Notes under the pieces: model-generated
Seen by the model: the letters and a program-made list of their open reading frames with translations, nothing else
Told to the model about the DNA's origin: nothing
Databases searched by the model: none
Translations under genes and position numbers: made by a program
Assembly (NCBI GenBank): GCA_944392535.1
Contig: CALXWY010000001.1
Span: 1 to 64,000 of the forward strand
Length of the DNA: 64,000 nucleotides
Reading direction: 5' to 3'
Source of the DNA: an uncultured Alphaproteobacteria bacterium
GTDB lineage: Bacteria; Pseudomonadota; Alphaproteobacteria; Rs-D84
Shown: piece by piece, positions 35,652-45,362 of the stretch
Position numbering within the stretch: the stretch's first letter is position 1
Layout: each line of letters begins with the position of its first letter

Positions 35652-36695
35652 ATGTTAAATAAAATAAAGTCTTGGTTTATGCCGGCGGCCACACAAACAA
35701 CAGCCGGTCAATTGGCTGAAAAATTCGGCCTGGAACTGCGTGGAAATCCACAAACAGTGGTGCGCGGGGTCGCACCAATTGCCGATGCGCGCCCGGGACA
35801 ATTGGCGTTCTATTCCACAGAACAAAACAGTTCGGCATTCAAAATATTACCAATTGATGTATTAAAAAATACTCGTGCCAGTGTAATTTTGGTTCAACCC
35901 GAACATGTGTCTGATGCACCGCGTGGGACGACGTTGTTGATTACGGATTCGCCGCGCGGGAATATTGTAAAAATATTGGGCGAAATATATCGCGAACAAC
36001 CACGGTACGGCATCAGTCGCCGTGCAACAATTGAACGTGGCGTTTTTTTCAGAAAACGCGCCACGGTATATGTCGGGCAATATGCGACCATTGAACGTGG
36101 CGCAGTTATTGAACCAGATGTGAAAATATATCCAGGGGCATATATCGGGCGCAACGTCACAATTGGGCGTGGAACAATTATTCAAACGGGCGCACATATT
36201 GAAAATGCGACAATTGGTTCTGATTGCGTGATAAATTCTGGGGCGGTTATCGGCAAAGATGGATTTGGATACACACGACAAAACGGCCACAATGTATTTA
36301 TTCCGCATGTCGGACGTGTCGTAATTGGAAATCGCGTGTCGGTTGGTGCGAACACCTGTATTGACCGTGGCGCAATGACAGATACACGAATTGGTGATGG
36401 TACCAAAATTGACAATTTGTGCCAAATCGCACACGGTGTTGTTATTGGATGCGAATGTTTTCTGGCGGGCGGTGTCGGACTGGCGGGTGGCGTTGTTGTC
36501 GGCGACCGCGCATTACTGGCGGGCCAGGTTGGAATTGCAAACGGCGTACATATTGGTAATGATGCCGAAGTTGGCGCGCACAGCGGTGTATTCAGAAACG
36601 TCCCAGATGGCGCACGTCATATGGGATATCCTGCGGGCCCGGGTACAGAATTTATGCGACATTATGCATGGTTACGCAAACAAGTAAAAAATTAA
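35652..36695 (+). CDS. lpxD: UDP-3-O-(3-hydroxyacyl)glucosamine N-acyltransferase
   Basis: A 347-aa enzyme of lipid A synthesis that adds the second 3-hydroxyacyl chain to UDP-GlcN. The start at 35652 replaces an upstream start that would overlap the promoter. The N-terminal uridine-binding domain is followed by a left-handed beta-helix with hexapeptide repeats ([40 protein letters not shown]). The catalytic block GKDGFGY and the [19 protein letters not shown] segment are typical of LpxD. It sits between skp and fabZ as in most Gram-negatives; lpxA does not follow here. Confidence 0.95.
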   Translation: MLNKIKSWFMPAATQTTAGQLAEKFGLELRGNPQTVVRGVAPIADARPGQLAFYSTEQNSSAFKILPIDVLKNTRASVILVQPEHVSDAPRGTTLLITDSPRGNIVKILGEIYREQPRYGISRRATIERGVFFRKRATVYVGQYATIERGAVIEPDVKIYPGAYIGRNVTIGRGTIIQTGAHIENATIGSDCVINSGAVIGKDGFGYTRQNGHNVFIPHVGRVVIGNRVSVGANTCIDRGAMTDTRIGDGTKIDNLCQIAHGVVIGCECFLAGGVGLAGGVVVGDRALLAGQVGIANGVHIGNDAEVGAHSGVFRNVPDGARHMGYPAGPGTEFMRHYAWLRKQVKN

Positions 36696-36717
36696 ATCTG
36701 ATTTCAAGGGGGAATAA

Positions 36718-37170
36718 ATGATTGACGCAAAGGGAATTGAAAAAGTTATTCCGCATCGTGGCGCGATGCGTTTAGTAGATGAAATTCGTGAATATAATGA
36801 AACCAGCGGTGTTGGTATAAAATATGTTCGCGATGATGAATTCTGGTGCGCGGGGCACTTCCCGGACAATCCGATTATGCCGGGCGTATTGACCATTGAA
36901 GCGTTGGCACAAACGGCGTGCTTTATCGCATTGGCCCGCATGGGGGTTACCGATGGCAAAACGTTGGGATATTTTACAACAATGGAAAAAATTAAGTTTT
37001 CACATTTTGTAAAACCGGGTGACGTATTGGAATTACACGTTGAATTAATCATGTCAAAAATGCGTTTGTACAAGTTCCATGGTATTGCGATGGTCAGTGG
37101 TAAAAAAGTTTCCGAAGCGACATTTACCGCGATTATGGATTCGCATAATCCACTGGAAAAAAATGTATAA
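36718..37170 (+). CDS. fabZ: 3-hydroxyacyl-[ACP] dehydratase
   Basis: A 150-aa hot-dog enzyme that dehydrates 3-hydroxyacyl-ACP in fatty-acid elongation. The catalytic pair is His47 (in GHFPDNPIMPGV) and Glu61 (in TIEALAQ). The C-terminal FVKPGDVLELHVEL block is conserved. An AAGGGGGAA site precedes the ATG, 22 nt after lpxD. With lpxD it links acyl-chain supply and lipid A synthesis. The operon ends at a strong terminator without lpxA. Confidence 0.97.
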   Translation: MIDAKGIEKVIPHRGAMRLVDEIREYNETSGVGIKYVRDDEFWCAGHFPDNPIMPGVLTIEALAQTACFIALARMGVTDGKTLGYFTTMEKIKFSHFVKPGDVLELHVELIMSKMRLYKFHGIAMVSGKKVSEATFTAIMDSHNPLEKNV

Positions 37171-37196
37171 CAAATACCATTGTATTTTTACAGAAT

Positions 37197-37226
37197 AAAA
37201 AATCCCGCAATTGCGGGATTTGTTTT
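37197..37226. terminator. Bidirectional intrinsic terminator
   Basis: AATCCCGCAATTGCGGGATT (37201-37220) is a perfect palindrome between fabZ and the convergent TPR gene, with A-rich and T-rich flanks. Confidence 0.8.
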
Positions 37227-37239
37227 ATTACATGATACA

Positions 37240-38235
37240 TTATTGTTGTTGCAATCCAGCGATTACGCCTTGGATTCTTTCCATACTGGCAGAATCCGCC
37301 AGCGCCGCCGCAATTGTATATGCAGATTCCAAATCACTGCGGGCCGCCGCCACATTTCCAACCCCCAGATTCAATGCCGCAGATTTTTCAAAATACGACA
37401 TCGCCATACTGGACAAGTTTTCGCGTGCAGACACAGATGTCGCACCCTGGATTTGTTCGGATATTACACGAACCGCGGATGCATAATCATCAATTGCCGA
37501 TGTATAATTGCCCAATGCGGTATACGCTTCGGCGCGTTCGGCATAGACAGTTGGGCTGACCACGCCATCCGGACGTGCAAGTGAATTTGTGTAATCTGCG
37601 ATTGCACCCTGCCAATTTTTTAACCACAGGTTTAATTGACCACGTTTGGCATACAAATCACGCATTTGCAAAACGTCTGTGGGATTGGCTGTTTGGGCCG
37701 CCAATGCGTTATTTATATCACTTAATGCGGATGCATAATCTTCCAATCGCATATTTAACAGTGCGCGATCATAATATGCGATTGCATTCATTGAATCGCG
37801 TTCAATCGCCGTGTTAAAATCGTCCAGCGCATGCCGGAAATCAGACAATTGCATATAAGCTTCGCCACGCAAAATATATGAATTTATATCCGCATTTCCC
37901 GAATCAATCGCCGTTGTTAAATCCGCAATTGCACCATTAACATCACCCGCGACCAATTTGTCACGGCCACTGGCATAATAATCAGATGGTTGCAACAGCG
38001 CTTCTTCGGTGATTTCCACATTATTCGGTGTTGCATCCGTTATGATTCCATGACTGCGCCCCAAAATATAAAATGTGGCCGCAATAAAGAACAGTATTAT
38101 GAACCAGTAAATATAAATCGCCAAAGAACCCCCGCCCTGCTTTGCCGGCTTGGTCGTTTTAACGGGCGCAGTGCTGCGTGGACGACCACGGGTTGTGTTT
38201 TTTGTTACATTCTGTTTGGCGGTATTTTTTTTCAT
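37240..38235 (-). CDS. Membrane-anchored TPR protein
   Basis: A 331-aa protein. A basic, Lys/Thr-rich N-terminus (residues 1-37) precedes one membrane segment (IYIYWFIILFFIAATFYILG). The rest contains about six tetratricopeptide repeats (YYASGRDKLVAGDVNGAIAD; AIAYYDRALLNMRLEDYASA; AEAYTALGNYTSAIDDYASA). It probably faces the periplasm and binds partner proteins. The start has an AAGGAAGGGAG site. It is convergent with fabZ, and the rsuA/rsmE pair lies upstream on the same strand. Partner unknown. Confidence 0.8.
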   Translation of the reverse strand: MKKNTAKQNVTKNTTRGRPRSTAPVKTTKPAKQGGGSLAIYIYWFIILFFIAATFYILGRSHGIITDATPNNVEITEEALLQPSDYYASGRDKLVAGDVNGAIADLTTAIDSGNADINSYILRGEAYMQLSDFRHALDDFNTAIERDSMNAIAYYDRALLNMRLEDYASALSDINNALAAQTANPTDVLQMRDLYAKRGQLNLWLKNWQGAIADYTNSLARPDGVVSPTVYAERAEAYTALGNYTSAIDDYASAVRVISEQIQGATSVSARENLSSMAMSYFEKSAALNLGVGNVAAARSDLESAYTIAAALADSASMERIQGVIAGLQQQ

Positions 38236-38263
38236 ATAAAACTCCCTTCCTTTAATTGGAATT

Positions 38264-38962
38264 TTAGAGAGTTTTTATCAACGCGTCAATTGTTTTCTGT
38301 TCTATTTTGCGAATTTTTCCAACAGATAAATTTCCTAGTTCAATCGGCCCGAATGATATGCGATGCAGTTTTATTACCGGGCATCCGCATGCGCGCAGCA
38401 CAATACGTATTTCGTTCTTTTTTCCTTCGTCCACAGTTACACGTAATACATTATCAGAAACGTGCACAATTTGCATTGGACGATATCGTACACCATCAAC
38501 TGTCACACCGCGCGTGGCACGCGTCAATCCGTGTTCATCAATATTTGATACAGTTGCCAAATACGTTCGCGCAATATGCGATGATGGCAATGTCATGCGA
38601 CGGGCCAACATGCCATCGTTTGTCATCAATAATAACCCTGTGGTTTTATAATCCAGCCGTCCGATATACTTCAAATTTTTATACCCATCCGGCAATACAT
38701 CATAAATTGTTCGGCGCCCCAATGGGTCACGCGTTGTTGTCATTGTATTAATCGGCTTGTGAAACGCATACAGCACGGTTTCACCATGTCGCGATATGCG
38801 TTTGCCATCAACCATAACAACATCATTTGATTCAACAAAAAACACCGGGGTTGTAATGATTTCGCCATTTACAGAAACATGGCCATGCGCAATTAAATCT
38901 TCGGCACCGCGGCGCGACGCGATACCAGAATCAGAAATAAATTTTGCAATTCTTGTTTTCAT
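38264..38962 (-). CDS. RsuA/RluB-family pseudouridine synthase
   Basis: A 232-aa rRNA pseudouridine synthase. An N-terminal S4 domain (RIAKFISDSGIASRRGAEDL) leads to the catalytic domain with GRLDYKTTGLLLMTNDG, which matches the family motif GRLDxxTxGLLLxTNDG (catalytic Asp). A C-terminal KNEIRIVLRACG stretch is typical of the RluB/RluE/RsuA group. RluB-type modification of 23S rRNA is more likely than RsuA in alphas, but not proven. Its start overlaps the rsmE stop by 4 nt (ATGA), so the two form an rRNA-modification operon. Confidence 0.9.
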   Translation of the reverse strand: MKTRIAKFISDSGIASRRGAEDLIAHGHVSVNGEIITTPVFFVESNDVVMVDGKRISRHGETVLYAFHKPINTMTTTRDPLGRRTIYDVLPDGYKNLKYIGRLDYKTTGLLLMTNDGMLARRMTLPSSHIARTYLATVSNIDEHGLTRATRGVTVDGVRYRPMQIVHVSDNVLRVTVDEGKKNEIRIVLRACGCPVIKLHRISFGPIELGNLSVGKIRKIEQKTIDALIKTL

Positions 38963-39615
38963 TGTAACATCCGACTGACCGCGATGGCCGCCGCCAATTC
39001 GGCACGTAATATTGTTTTTCCCAATCCAATTCCAATCGCGCCCGATGCATCCAATGCCGCAAATTCACGGTCGGAAAATCCGCCTTCGGGTCCAATTAAA
39101 ATTTGCGTTGTGCCACGCGCATCACCCGGCAATTCAGCCCCATATGCCGCACGTTCATCGGCAAAGGCAATATGCGATAAATCAATTTCATCAAATTTTT
39201 TAATTGGCAATATTTTTGGCACACTGTTACGATTTGATTGTTCGGCACTTTCGGTTACTATCTTTTCCATACGTGCCCAATTTATGTGATTTGCAACCGT
39301 TCGTTCAGTAATTACCGGTTGGAACCCAGATACCCCCATCTGGGTCGCCATATTCAGTAAATCATCTGTTTTTTTAATTGGCGAAAACAAAACAGTAATA
39401 TTGTTTGATGGGTCTGGATGCGATGTTGTTTCACCAATCATTATTGTTTTATTGTCGTCCGACAGCATCGCGTTATATTCTGTGCCACCACCAAATGCCA
39501 AAAAATCATGCCGACGCATTACGCGCGTCAAATAATGCACCACATCATGTGGGGCCGATATTGACATGCCTGTCATAATATTATCGCATAAAAATATACG
39601 CGGGATATTTTTCAT
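38959..39615 (-). CDS. rsmE: 16S rRNA (uracil-1498-N3)-methyltransferase
   Basis: A 218-aa SPOUT-fold methyltransferase that modifies U1498 in 16S rRNA. The C-terminal knot motif is intact: TQILIGPEGGFSDREF followed by GLGKTILRAELAAAIA. The N-terminal PUA-like part is shorter than in E. coli (218 versus 243 aa). An AGGAAATAT sequence lies 12 nt before the start. It is divergent from the virD4-like gene and translationally coupled to the RsuA-family gene. Confidence 0.93.
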   Translation of the reverse strand: MKNIPRIFLCDNIMTGMSISAPHDVVHYLTRVMRRHDFLAFGGGTEYNAMLSDDNKTIMIGETTSHPDPSNNITVLFSPIKKTDDLLNMATQMGVSGFQPVITERTVANHINWARMEKIVTESAEQSNRNSVPKILPIKKFDEIDLSHIAFADERAAYGAELPGDARGTTQILIGPEGGFSDREFAALDASGAIGIGLGKTILRAELAAAIAVSRMLQ

Positions 39616-39634
39616 AAACTTTTATATTTCCTGA

Positions 39635-39663
39635 TTTATAATCGGGTAAAAATCTGATATAAT
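39635..39663 (+). promoter_or_regulatory. Promoter of the virD4-like gene, short or no leader
   Basis: A weak TTTATA -35 (39635-39640), a 17-nt spacer and TATAAT (39658-39663). The ATG at 39673 is 9 nt after the -10, with no ribosome site. Confidence 0.4.
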
Positions 39664-39672
39664 CATAACACA

Positions 39673-41895
39673 ATGGTTGAAAAGTTCAAGATTTTATCCG
39701 CCGGTGGCAAATCCAAGGGGCTGAATATATTCAAATCCAGCGCATATAAAGAAACTATGCGCAACCCGATGGCGTCACTGTTCTGGTCAATGCGGTGGGC
39801 CATTGGGATATGGATTATTTGTGCGATTGCGTTTGGTGCATCTTTTATCATTGAACATATATGGCGATATGGGTGGTCACCGGCAACAGCACATTGGATA
39901 TCACTGTATCTGCACAATATGTTAACCAGTTGCGGTTTGTCGGTTATTGCGGAAATACCGTCGTGGTTTGTTCGTACGTTGATGCATACTGATTTTGCGT
40001 GCATGACGCCACTGTTACCGATAATTGCATACTTTTTTATGGCGGACAGCACTTTGATTAAAGAATTCAACCCGTACAGCAGCGATAAACTTGATGACAA
40101 ATCATCAAACAAAGCGACCAAGGAAGATATTGAAAAAATGGGACTGTTAAAGGGATTCATGATGGTTTTGGGGTATTTCAAGAAAAAGCCATTAATGATG
40201 AACGAATGTCTGTCTGCGTTGTGTTTGGCGCCCCCTGGAACCGGTAAAACCAAAGGCGTTGTATTACCAACAATTTTTGAATGCAATAATGTTTCAATGA
40301 TTGTCAACGACCCAAAGCCAGAATTGTATCAAAATTCATCTGCATACCGTTCAACCATTGGGCCGGTGTTTATTATGAACTGGGCGGGGCAAGATGACCC
40401 AGAACGGGGTATATACTATCCATCGTGGAATCCGCTGTCACCGGAACACGTACCATTCAATTCAGAACAACGCGACTTGTATGTTGATTCAATTTGCAAT
40501 GTTTTAATCGCAGATAAAACGTCATCATCGGCAGATCCACATTGGACCATTTCTGGGCGCGCGGCGTTGTCTGGACTGATTCAGTTTATGTTGTCCAAGG
40601 TGGAACGTGCACGGGCCGATGATTATTTCTATGCCCGCATCACATCCGGAACGTTTGATTCAGATGATGCCGCCGTGTTGGGGGATTATTATCTGTCTAT
40701 GATGAACAACCCGAATGCATATGCCGCACATGCGTTGTTACAACGCGGCGAATTAAATGCGATGAATTATGTCCATGTCGGAACATGGGATAATATTCCC
40801 GACGCATGGCGTGGACACGAAGCATCACTGTCCATGATTTTGGATTGGATTAACGCCAGTCAAATTACAATGGCCCAACAAATGGAAGAACGACGCCGTG
40901 CCGGGGATCAAATGGTGATGATGGCTGATCCTATGCATGATTTATTTATGAATGCGGTGGATGAAGCACGCCAATATTCATACGCACATCGTGCAATATT
41001 GGAATTAACACAACTGGCAAATACACCGGACAAAGAACGCGGTTCTATTATTTCCACAGTAATGGCCGGTTTATCAATATTCCGTAACGCGGCGGTACGT
41101 AATCGCACCAGTCATTCAGACTTTCACTTTGCGGATTTACGCGGACTGCGCGATCCGCGTGATGGCAAGGTAAAGCCAGTAACCGTATATCTGTCAATAA
41201 ACATGGTTGATGCCGAAGCATTAAATCCAATTACCGGGATATTCATTGAATTAATGACGGATTTCTTGTTATCAAATCCACCCGAAGGAATGCATGACGG
41301 CGAACGACTGGGGCCGTATCCAGTGCTGTTTGTATTGGACGAAATGCCGAAAATGCAAAAATTACAGGCCGTGATTCAGGGACCGGACCTGGGGCGGGGA
41401 CAAAAAGTATCTTATCTGATTATTGGCCAGGATATTCACCAGATTCAGGAAAAATATGGTGCAGATGCCGCCGCAACAATTATATCTACGACAGCGGCAA
41501 AAATCGTACTGCGTCAAAATGATCCTGATACAGCAACCAGGTTTTCTGAAATGATGGGGCACAAAATCAAAATAAAAACTGTCAAAGGGCCCGATGGTAA
41601 AGATAAAGAAGAAAAATCCGAAGAATTACTATACACACCAATGGACATAATGAAACTGGACGATAAAAAACAACTGGTTATATTCCAGGGATGGTATCAT
41701 CGCCCGATTGAGGCAGACAAACAAATGGCATTTAATGACCCACGATTGGCTGGATACATGGCCATGGGCGCATGCAGCCCGTTGCCAGAATTTTTAATCC
41801 CATCACATCATGCTGCATTGGGATATTCAGGCAAACCACGTATGTACATTCCACAAACCAAAGAAATCAAAGACTTAGAACCCGTGGCAAAATAA
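39673..41895 (+). CDS. virD4: VirD4/TraG-family type IV secretion coupling protein
   Basis: A 740-aa ATPase that feeds DNA or effectors to a type IV secretion channel. Two N-terminal membrane segments (about 40-60 and 112-125) precede Walker A APPGTGKTKG (residues 186-195) and DPKPELYQNSSAYR, typical of TraG/VirD4. Walker B reads VLFVLDEMPKM. The all-alpha domain lies between. A C-terminal extension of about 150 residues carries Lys/Glu-rich KGPDGKDKEEKSEELL. No virB genes, relaxase or conjugation genes are in the window, so the channel must be elsewhere. Effector export is inference. Confidence 0.92.
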   Translation: MVEKFKILSAGGKSKGLNIFKSSAYKETMRNPMASLFWSMRWAIGIWIICAIAFGASFIIEHIWRYGWSPATAHWISLYLHNMLTSCGLSVIAEIPSWFVRTLMHTDFACMTPLLPIIAYFFMADSTLIKEFNPYSSDKLDDKSSNKATKEDIEKMGLLKGFMMVLGYFKKKPLMMNECLSALCLAPPGTGKTKGVVLPTIFECNNVSMIVNDPKPELYQNSSAYRSTIGPVFIMNWAGQDDPERGIYYPSWNPLSPEHVPFNSEQRDLYVDSICNVLIADKTSSSADPHWTISGRAALSGLIQFMLSKVERARADDYFYARITSGTFDSDDAAVLGDYYLSMMNNPNAYAAHALLQRGELNAMNYVHVGTWDNIPDAWRGHEASLSMILDWINASQITMAQQMEERRRAGDQMVMMADPMHDLFMNAVDEARQYSYAHRAILELTQLANTPDKERGSIISTVMAGLSIFRNAAVRNRTSHSDFHFADLRGLRDPRDGKVKPVTVYLSINMVDAEALNPITGIFIELMTDFLLSNPPEGMHDGERLGPYPVLFVLDEMPKMQKLQAVIQGPDLGRGQKVSYLIIGQDIHQIQEKYGADAAATIISTTAAKIVLRQNDPDTATRFSEMMGHKIKIKTVKGPDGKDKEEKSEELLYTPMDIMKLDDKKQLVIFQGWYHRPIEADKQMAFNDPRLAGYMAMGACSPLPEFLIPSHHAALGYSGKPRMYIPQTKEIKDLEPVAK

Positions 41896-41897
41896 AC

Positions 41898-42938
41898 TTA
41901 AAAACTTAATCTTAATCCGGCGGCGATAAATGGTGTTTCTGTGGTCACACCCCCCGATATCCACAGGTCAATATTTTCGTTATATTTATACCGAAATGAC
42001 GCAATTGCCGTATGATCCATATAATCATCCACATCGCGATTCCATATGCCTGTATCAGAAAATATGTATGTTAATGACACACTGTAATTCAAAATATCAT
42101 AACTGACCCCGGCACCGGCCGCCAAGCCATCTGATACGCGCCCAATCGGATTTTCATCATATATCAAACGCCCGGTTAATCCGAACATCCAACTGTTATA
42201 TTGCACATTAATACCACCAGATACCTGGGCACGCCAATCCGCAGTTACGCGTGGGGTGTATGCATCCGTACGATATTCATTGGGATGCGACATAAACGAT
42301 GCGCCAAATGCATATGCGGCCTTTATCTTGCCAGACGGCTGGCGAATCTTTATTCCGATATCTGTGGCATAATCATAGTGATGCGCCAATCCTGATACAG
42401 ATAATCCGTATTGCGCGCCATTAATTGAAACACTGGCAATATTTATGCGTGGCGCACTGCGCCCGGTGGTAAGTGTTGTATCCGATATAACCGGACCATC
42501 TGGGGTAATTTGTTTATAAAACAGCGGCTTATCATTAACGCGTAACCCACCGACATCTGGTAATCCAACCCCCAGTTTGCGCGCAATTGAATCTGTGAAT
42601 CCGATTTCCAGACGGCCAAAATCATTATTTTGCCAATATCCAAATACTTCGCGAAAGAATTTATCTTCGTCAATCGCCGCGGCGTCAATTGCATAAACAG
42701 CACCAATTGAATTTACATCGGCAAACTTGTACGCCGCCGCGCCGCGCACCCGCCAATCACCAACAAAATCAGGGCGTTCAAAATCGGGTTCTAAAATACC
42801 AATTGTGCCGTATCCCGTCAGCCCCAATGATACATCGTCTGATTCATATTTTAATTCAACACCGTGGGCCGGCAACGTCAACAATCCAATCACACATAAA
42901 AATTGTGTCCCCAAAACAGGACGCATAAAACGTTTCAT
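41898..42938 (-). CDS. Porin-like outer membrane protein
   Basis: A 346-aa protein with a signal peptide (cleavage near AHG-VELKY) and a Gram-negative porin layout. Amphipathic strands rich in Tyr, Gly and Asp follow the signal (VSLGLTGYGTIGILEP; FGRLEIGFTDSIARKLG) and the protein ends in AAGLRLSF with a terminal Phe. It should form a trimeric outer-membrane channel for small solutes. Its start is 5 nt after the rpoH stop, with an AGGA site, so it is cotranscribed with the heat-shock sigma factor, an unusual pairing. Confidence 0.85.
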   Translation of the reverse strand: MKRFMRPVLGTQFLCVIGLLTLPAHGVELKYESDDVSLGLTGYGTIGILEPDFERPDFVGDWRVRGAAAYKFADVNSIGAVYAIDAAAIDEDKFFREVFGYWQNNDFGRLEIGFTDSIARKLGVGLPDVGGLRVNDKPLFYKQITPDGPVISDTTLTTGRSAPRINIASVSINGAQYGLSVSGLAHHYDYATDIGIKIRQPSGKIKAAYAFGASFMSHPNEYRTDAYTPRVTADWRAQVSGGINVQYNSWMFGLTGRLIYDENPIGRVSDGLAAGAGVSYDILNYSVSLTYIFSDTGIWNRDVDDYMDHTAIASFRYKYNENIDLWISGGVTTETPFIAAGLRLSF

Positions 42939-42943
42939 ATGAC

Positions 42944-43852
42944 TTAATCCTGGGTTTCTTTTAATATTGCATCACGCAGTTTGTTGTATGCGCGTTCTTC
43001 TATCTGTCGTACACGTTCGCGCGAAATTCCGTATTTTTGCGATAAAGATTCCAATGTTGCAACCGGATCAGATAATCGCCGCGCGGTTAATATTGCCCGA
43101 TCACGTTCAGGTAATTTTTCCAGATTTTTTCGTAACAGTTCGTATCCGCGACTGCGAAATTCCATTTGTTCAATACTGTCTTGTATACTGTTCTGTTCGT
43201 CCGGCATATTGGACAGCATATCATTATTATCATCATCAGAACGCACCGGCGCATTCAGTGACACATCACGCGCCGACATGCGCGTTGACATGCGACGAAC
43301 GTCATTTTCAGGAACATTCAGATAATCTGCAATTTGTTTTGTCTGGTCATCCGACAGATTGCCATCCATTATCCCCAGTGCCCGACGCGCGCGGGATAAA
43401 TTAAAAAATACACGTTTCTGGTTTGCCGATGTACCAATCTTTACAATTGACCAGTTTTGCAGAATTGTTTCGTATATTTCGGCACGAATCCAAAACATCG
43501 CATATGTTGAAAAACGAAAGCCCTTTTCAGGGTCAAATTTTTGTAATGCCTGCATCAGGCCCATATTACCACTGGCAATCAATTCACCAAACGGTACGCC
43601 ATAGTTACGAAAATCATACGCAACCGATACAACCATGCGCAAATGGCTGGCCACCAGTTTTTCCGCCGCGACTTCGTCATGATTTTTTACCCATTTTGTG
43701 GCATAATCATATTCTTCTTCGGCCGACAAAATCGGGAATTTTTGTATATTTTGGATATACTGGCCCAGACTGGTTTCGTCATTAACCCCACGGGCCGCAA
43801 CCAACGTCTGGTTTTGTGTAACCGGTAAAGCGTTCTTGATTTGCTTTTTCAT
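42944..43852 (-). CDS. rpoH: RNA polymerase sigma factor RpoH (sigma-32)
   Basis: A 302-aa heat-shock sigma factor. Region 2 (FPILSAEEEYDYATKWVKNH; MFWIRAEIYETILQNW) contains the RpoH box, read here as QNWSIVKIGTSANQKRVFFN and matching the QNWRxVKxGTTxAQKxLFFN signature. Region 4 carries the HTH (SQKYGISRERVRQIEERAYN). The start has no ribosome site; a TATACT -10 lies 9 nt before the ATG. Promoter and gene therefore support a nearly leaderless mRNA. It is followed by the porin gene. Confidence 0.96.
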   Translation of the reverse strand: MKKQIKNALPVTQNQTLVAARGVNDETSLGQYIQNIQKFPILSAEEEYDYATKWVKNHDEVAAEKLVASHLRMVVSVAYDFRNYGVPFGELIASGNMGLMQALQKFDPEKGFRFSTYAMFWIRAEIYETILQNWSIVKIGTSANQKRVFFNLSRARRALGIMDGNLSDDQTKQIADYLNVPENDVRRMSTRMSARDVSLNAPVRSDDDNNDMLSNMPDEQNSIQDSIEQMEFRSRGYELLRKNLEKLPERDRAILTARRLSDPVATLESLSQKYGISRERVRQIEERAYNKLRDAILKETQD

Positions 43853-43861
43853 AACTTTTAT

Positions 43862-43889
43862 AGTATAGCAATAAAATAAGATTTATCAA
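43862..43889 (-). promoter_or_regulatory. rpoH promoter, nearly leaderless
   Basis: TTGATA (43884-43889), a 16-nt spacer and TATACT (43862-43867) on the minus strand. The ATG at 43852 is 9 nt downstream. Confidence 0.6.
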
Positions 43890-43917
43890 GGTACCAAATA
43901 AAACAGGAGATTTTTTC

Positions 43918-44568
43918 ATGGCATCCATTTTGGAAAGAAATAAAAAATTAACCCAAAAGAAAAAAACACGCGCAGACTATGCCGAAGACGCCCTGTATCG
44001 CGAAGTGTGGGAAGAAGTTAATAATGAAAAAACAATGGCATTCGTAAAAAAATATTCACGGTATATTGTGGCGACGGCGTTGGTAATCCTGATTATCACA
44101 ACCGCAATCACAATTGGGGTACGTACATATCGCGGACACAAAATGGCAATCGCAGAAACATATGAAACAGCCGCACTGAAAATGGATGCAGATATGTTAA
44201 ATGCGGTCGCCGAAAATACCAGTGGCGCAACAGGTGACCTGGCCCTGTTCCAGGCATATATGCTGGATGGTGACATTGAAAAACTGGAACGATTGGCCAA
44301 TAATGGCGATGCACGCGATTTTCGTGACTTGGCACGCTTGCACATTGTTGGACTGCGTGGCGATGATATGACCGCCGCCGAAGTTGAAAAGTATTTGGCA
44401 CCACTGGATACAAAAAAATCACCCTATTACTACACCAGCCGTCTGACCGTGGCGCAAAAATACCTGGCCACGGGGGACCGGGATTCGGCAAATAAATGGC
44501 TGGATATAATCATAAATGACCCAGATGCGCCGGCGGTAATTTCGGCCAATGCCCAGGCATTAAGATAA
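43918..44568 (+). CDS. YfgM-like tetratricopeptide membrane protein
   Basis: A 216-aa protein. A basic cytoplasmic N-terminus (RNKKLTQKKKTRADYAED) precedes one membrane segment (YIVATALVILIITTAITIGV). The periplasmic part is helical, with TPR-like pairs (LFQAYMLDGDIEKLERLANN; LTVAQKYLATGDRDSANKWL). YfgM-like proteins of this layout sit between the translocon and periplasmic chaperones and lie upstream of bamB and der. The same order is seen here (this gene, bamB-like, later der), which supports the assignment. The start has an AGGAG site. Confidence 0.8.
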   Translation: MASILERNKKLTQKKKTRADYAEDALYREVWEEVNNEKTMAFVKKYSRYIVATALVILIITTAITIGVRTYRGHKMAIAETYETAALKMDADMLNAVAENTSGATGDLALFQAYMLDGDIEKLERLANNGDARDFRDLARLHIVGLRGDDMTAAEVEKYLAPLDTKKSPYYYTSRLTVAQKYLATGDRDSANKWLDIIINDPDAPAVISANAQALR

Positions 44569-44583
44569 AATGGATTCAAACAC

Positions 44584-45315
44584 ATGAAAAAGTTCGTCAC
44601 AATTGCATCTTGTTTGGTATTACTGGCCGCGTGTGCAGAACACGATCCGATATTGCCAGGGGTACGTACACCGGTATTCGGCGGCGATGAATTCAAAATG
44701 CTGGATACAAATGTACCAAATCTGGGGGATGAAATTGTTACCCCGGCCCCACAGGATTGCCCATATACCCAAGATTCGGAAAATATAATTTGGGACGGCG
44801 AACGCAAAATATTCAGTGGGTTTCCAATAAAAAATTCTGTGGCCAGCGCACAAACACCCGTGTGCGATAATGGGTATGTGTACGCCGGATTAACCACCGG
44901 CGAATTGGTTAAAATAAATCCCAAAAATCGTAAAATTATGTGGATTGCGGATATTTTCCGTACCAGTAATATGACCGGTGGTGCATCAATATTGGATATT
45001 ATTGCGCCGATTGTTGTACGTAAAAACGATGTATATGTCGGCGGATTGGGGGATGCGTTCTGTCGCATAAGTGCAACATCTGGGGACATAAAATGGTGTG
45101 ACTGGATTGGTACCGCAATGCCATTCATTATATCCGACAATGTCGCGTTTGTAATGGGTACTGATGATTATTTGTACGCAATTCGTACATCTGATGGTGC
45201 GGTATATTGGCGCACAGAAATCGGCATGCAATCTGAACCAAAATATAAAAACAGGATTCTGACCGTGGGGGACATCCATGTAAATGCCGAAAATGGCGAT
45301 ATCATCACAAAATAA
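44584..45315 (+). CDS. Reduced BamB-like lipoprotein (PQQ-repeat beta-propeller)
   Basis: A 243-aa lipoprotein: lipobox LAAC with Cys17. Repeats resemble PQQ/BamB blades: GYVYAGLTTGELVKINPKNR, VYVGGLGDAFCRISATSGDI and FVMGTDDYLYAIRTSDGAVY. Classic BamB is about 390 aa with eight blades; this one has room for four or five, so the propeller is reduced, or this is a divergent relative. It lies 15 nt after the YfgM-like gene, the usual BamB context. The expected role is in the outer-membrane protein assembly machine. Transcription ends at a hairpin right after it. Confidence 0.7.
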   Translation: MKKFVTIASCLVLLAACAEHDPILPGVRTPVFGGDEFKMLDTNVPNLGDEIVTPAPQDCPYTQDSENIIWDGERKIFSGFPIKNSVASAQTPVCDNGYVYAGLTTGELVKINPKNRKIMWIADIFRTSNMTGGASILDIIAPIVVRKNDVYVGGLGDAFCRISATSGDIKWCDWIGTAMPFIISDNVAFVMGTDDYLYAIRTSDGAVYWRTEIGMQSEPKYKNRILTVGDIHVNAENGDIITK

Positions 45316-45362
45316 CAACTGGATTTTTACGCGATTTTATGATATAATTGCGTACATGACTG

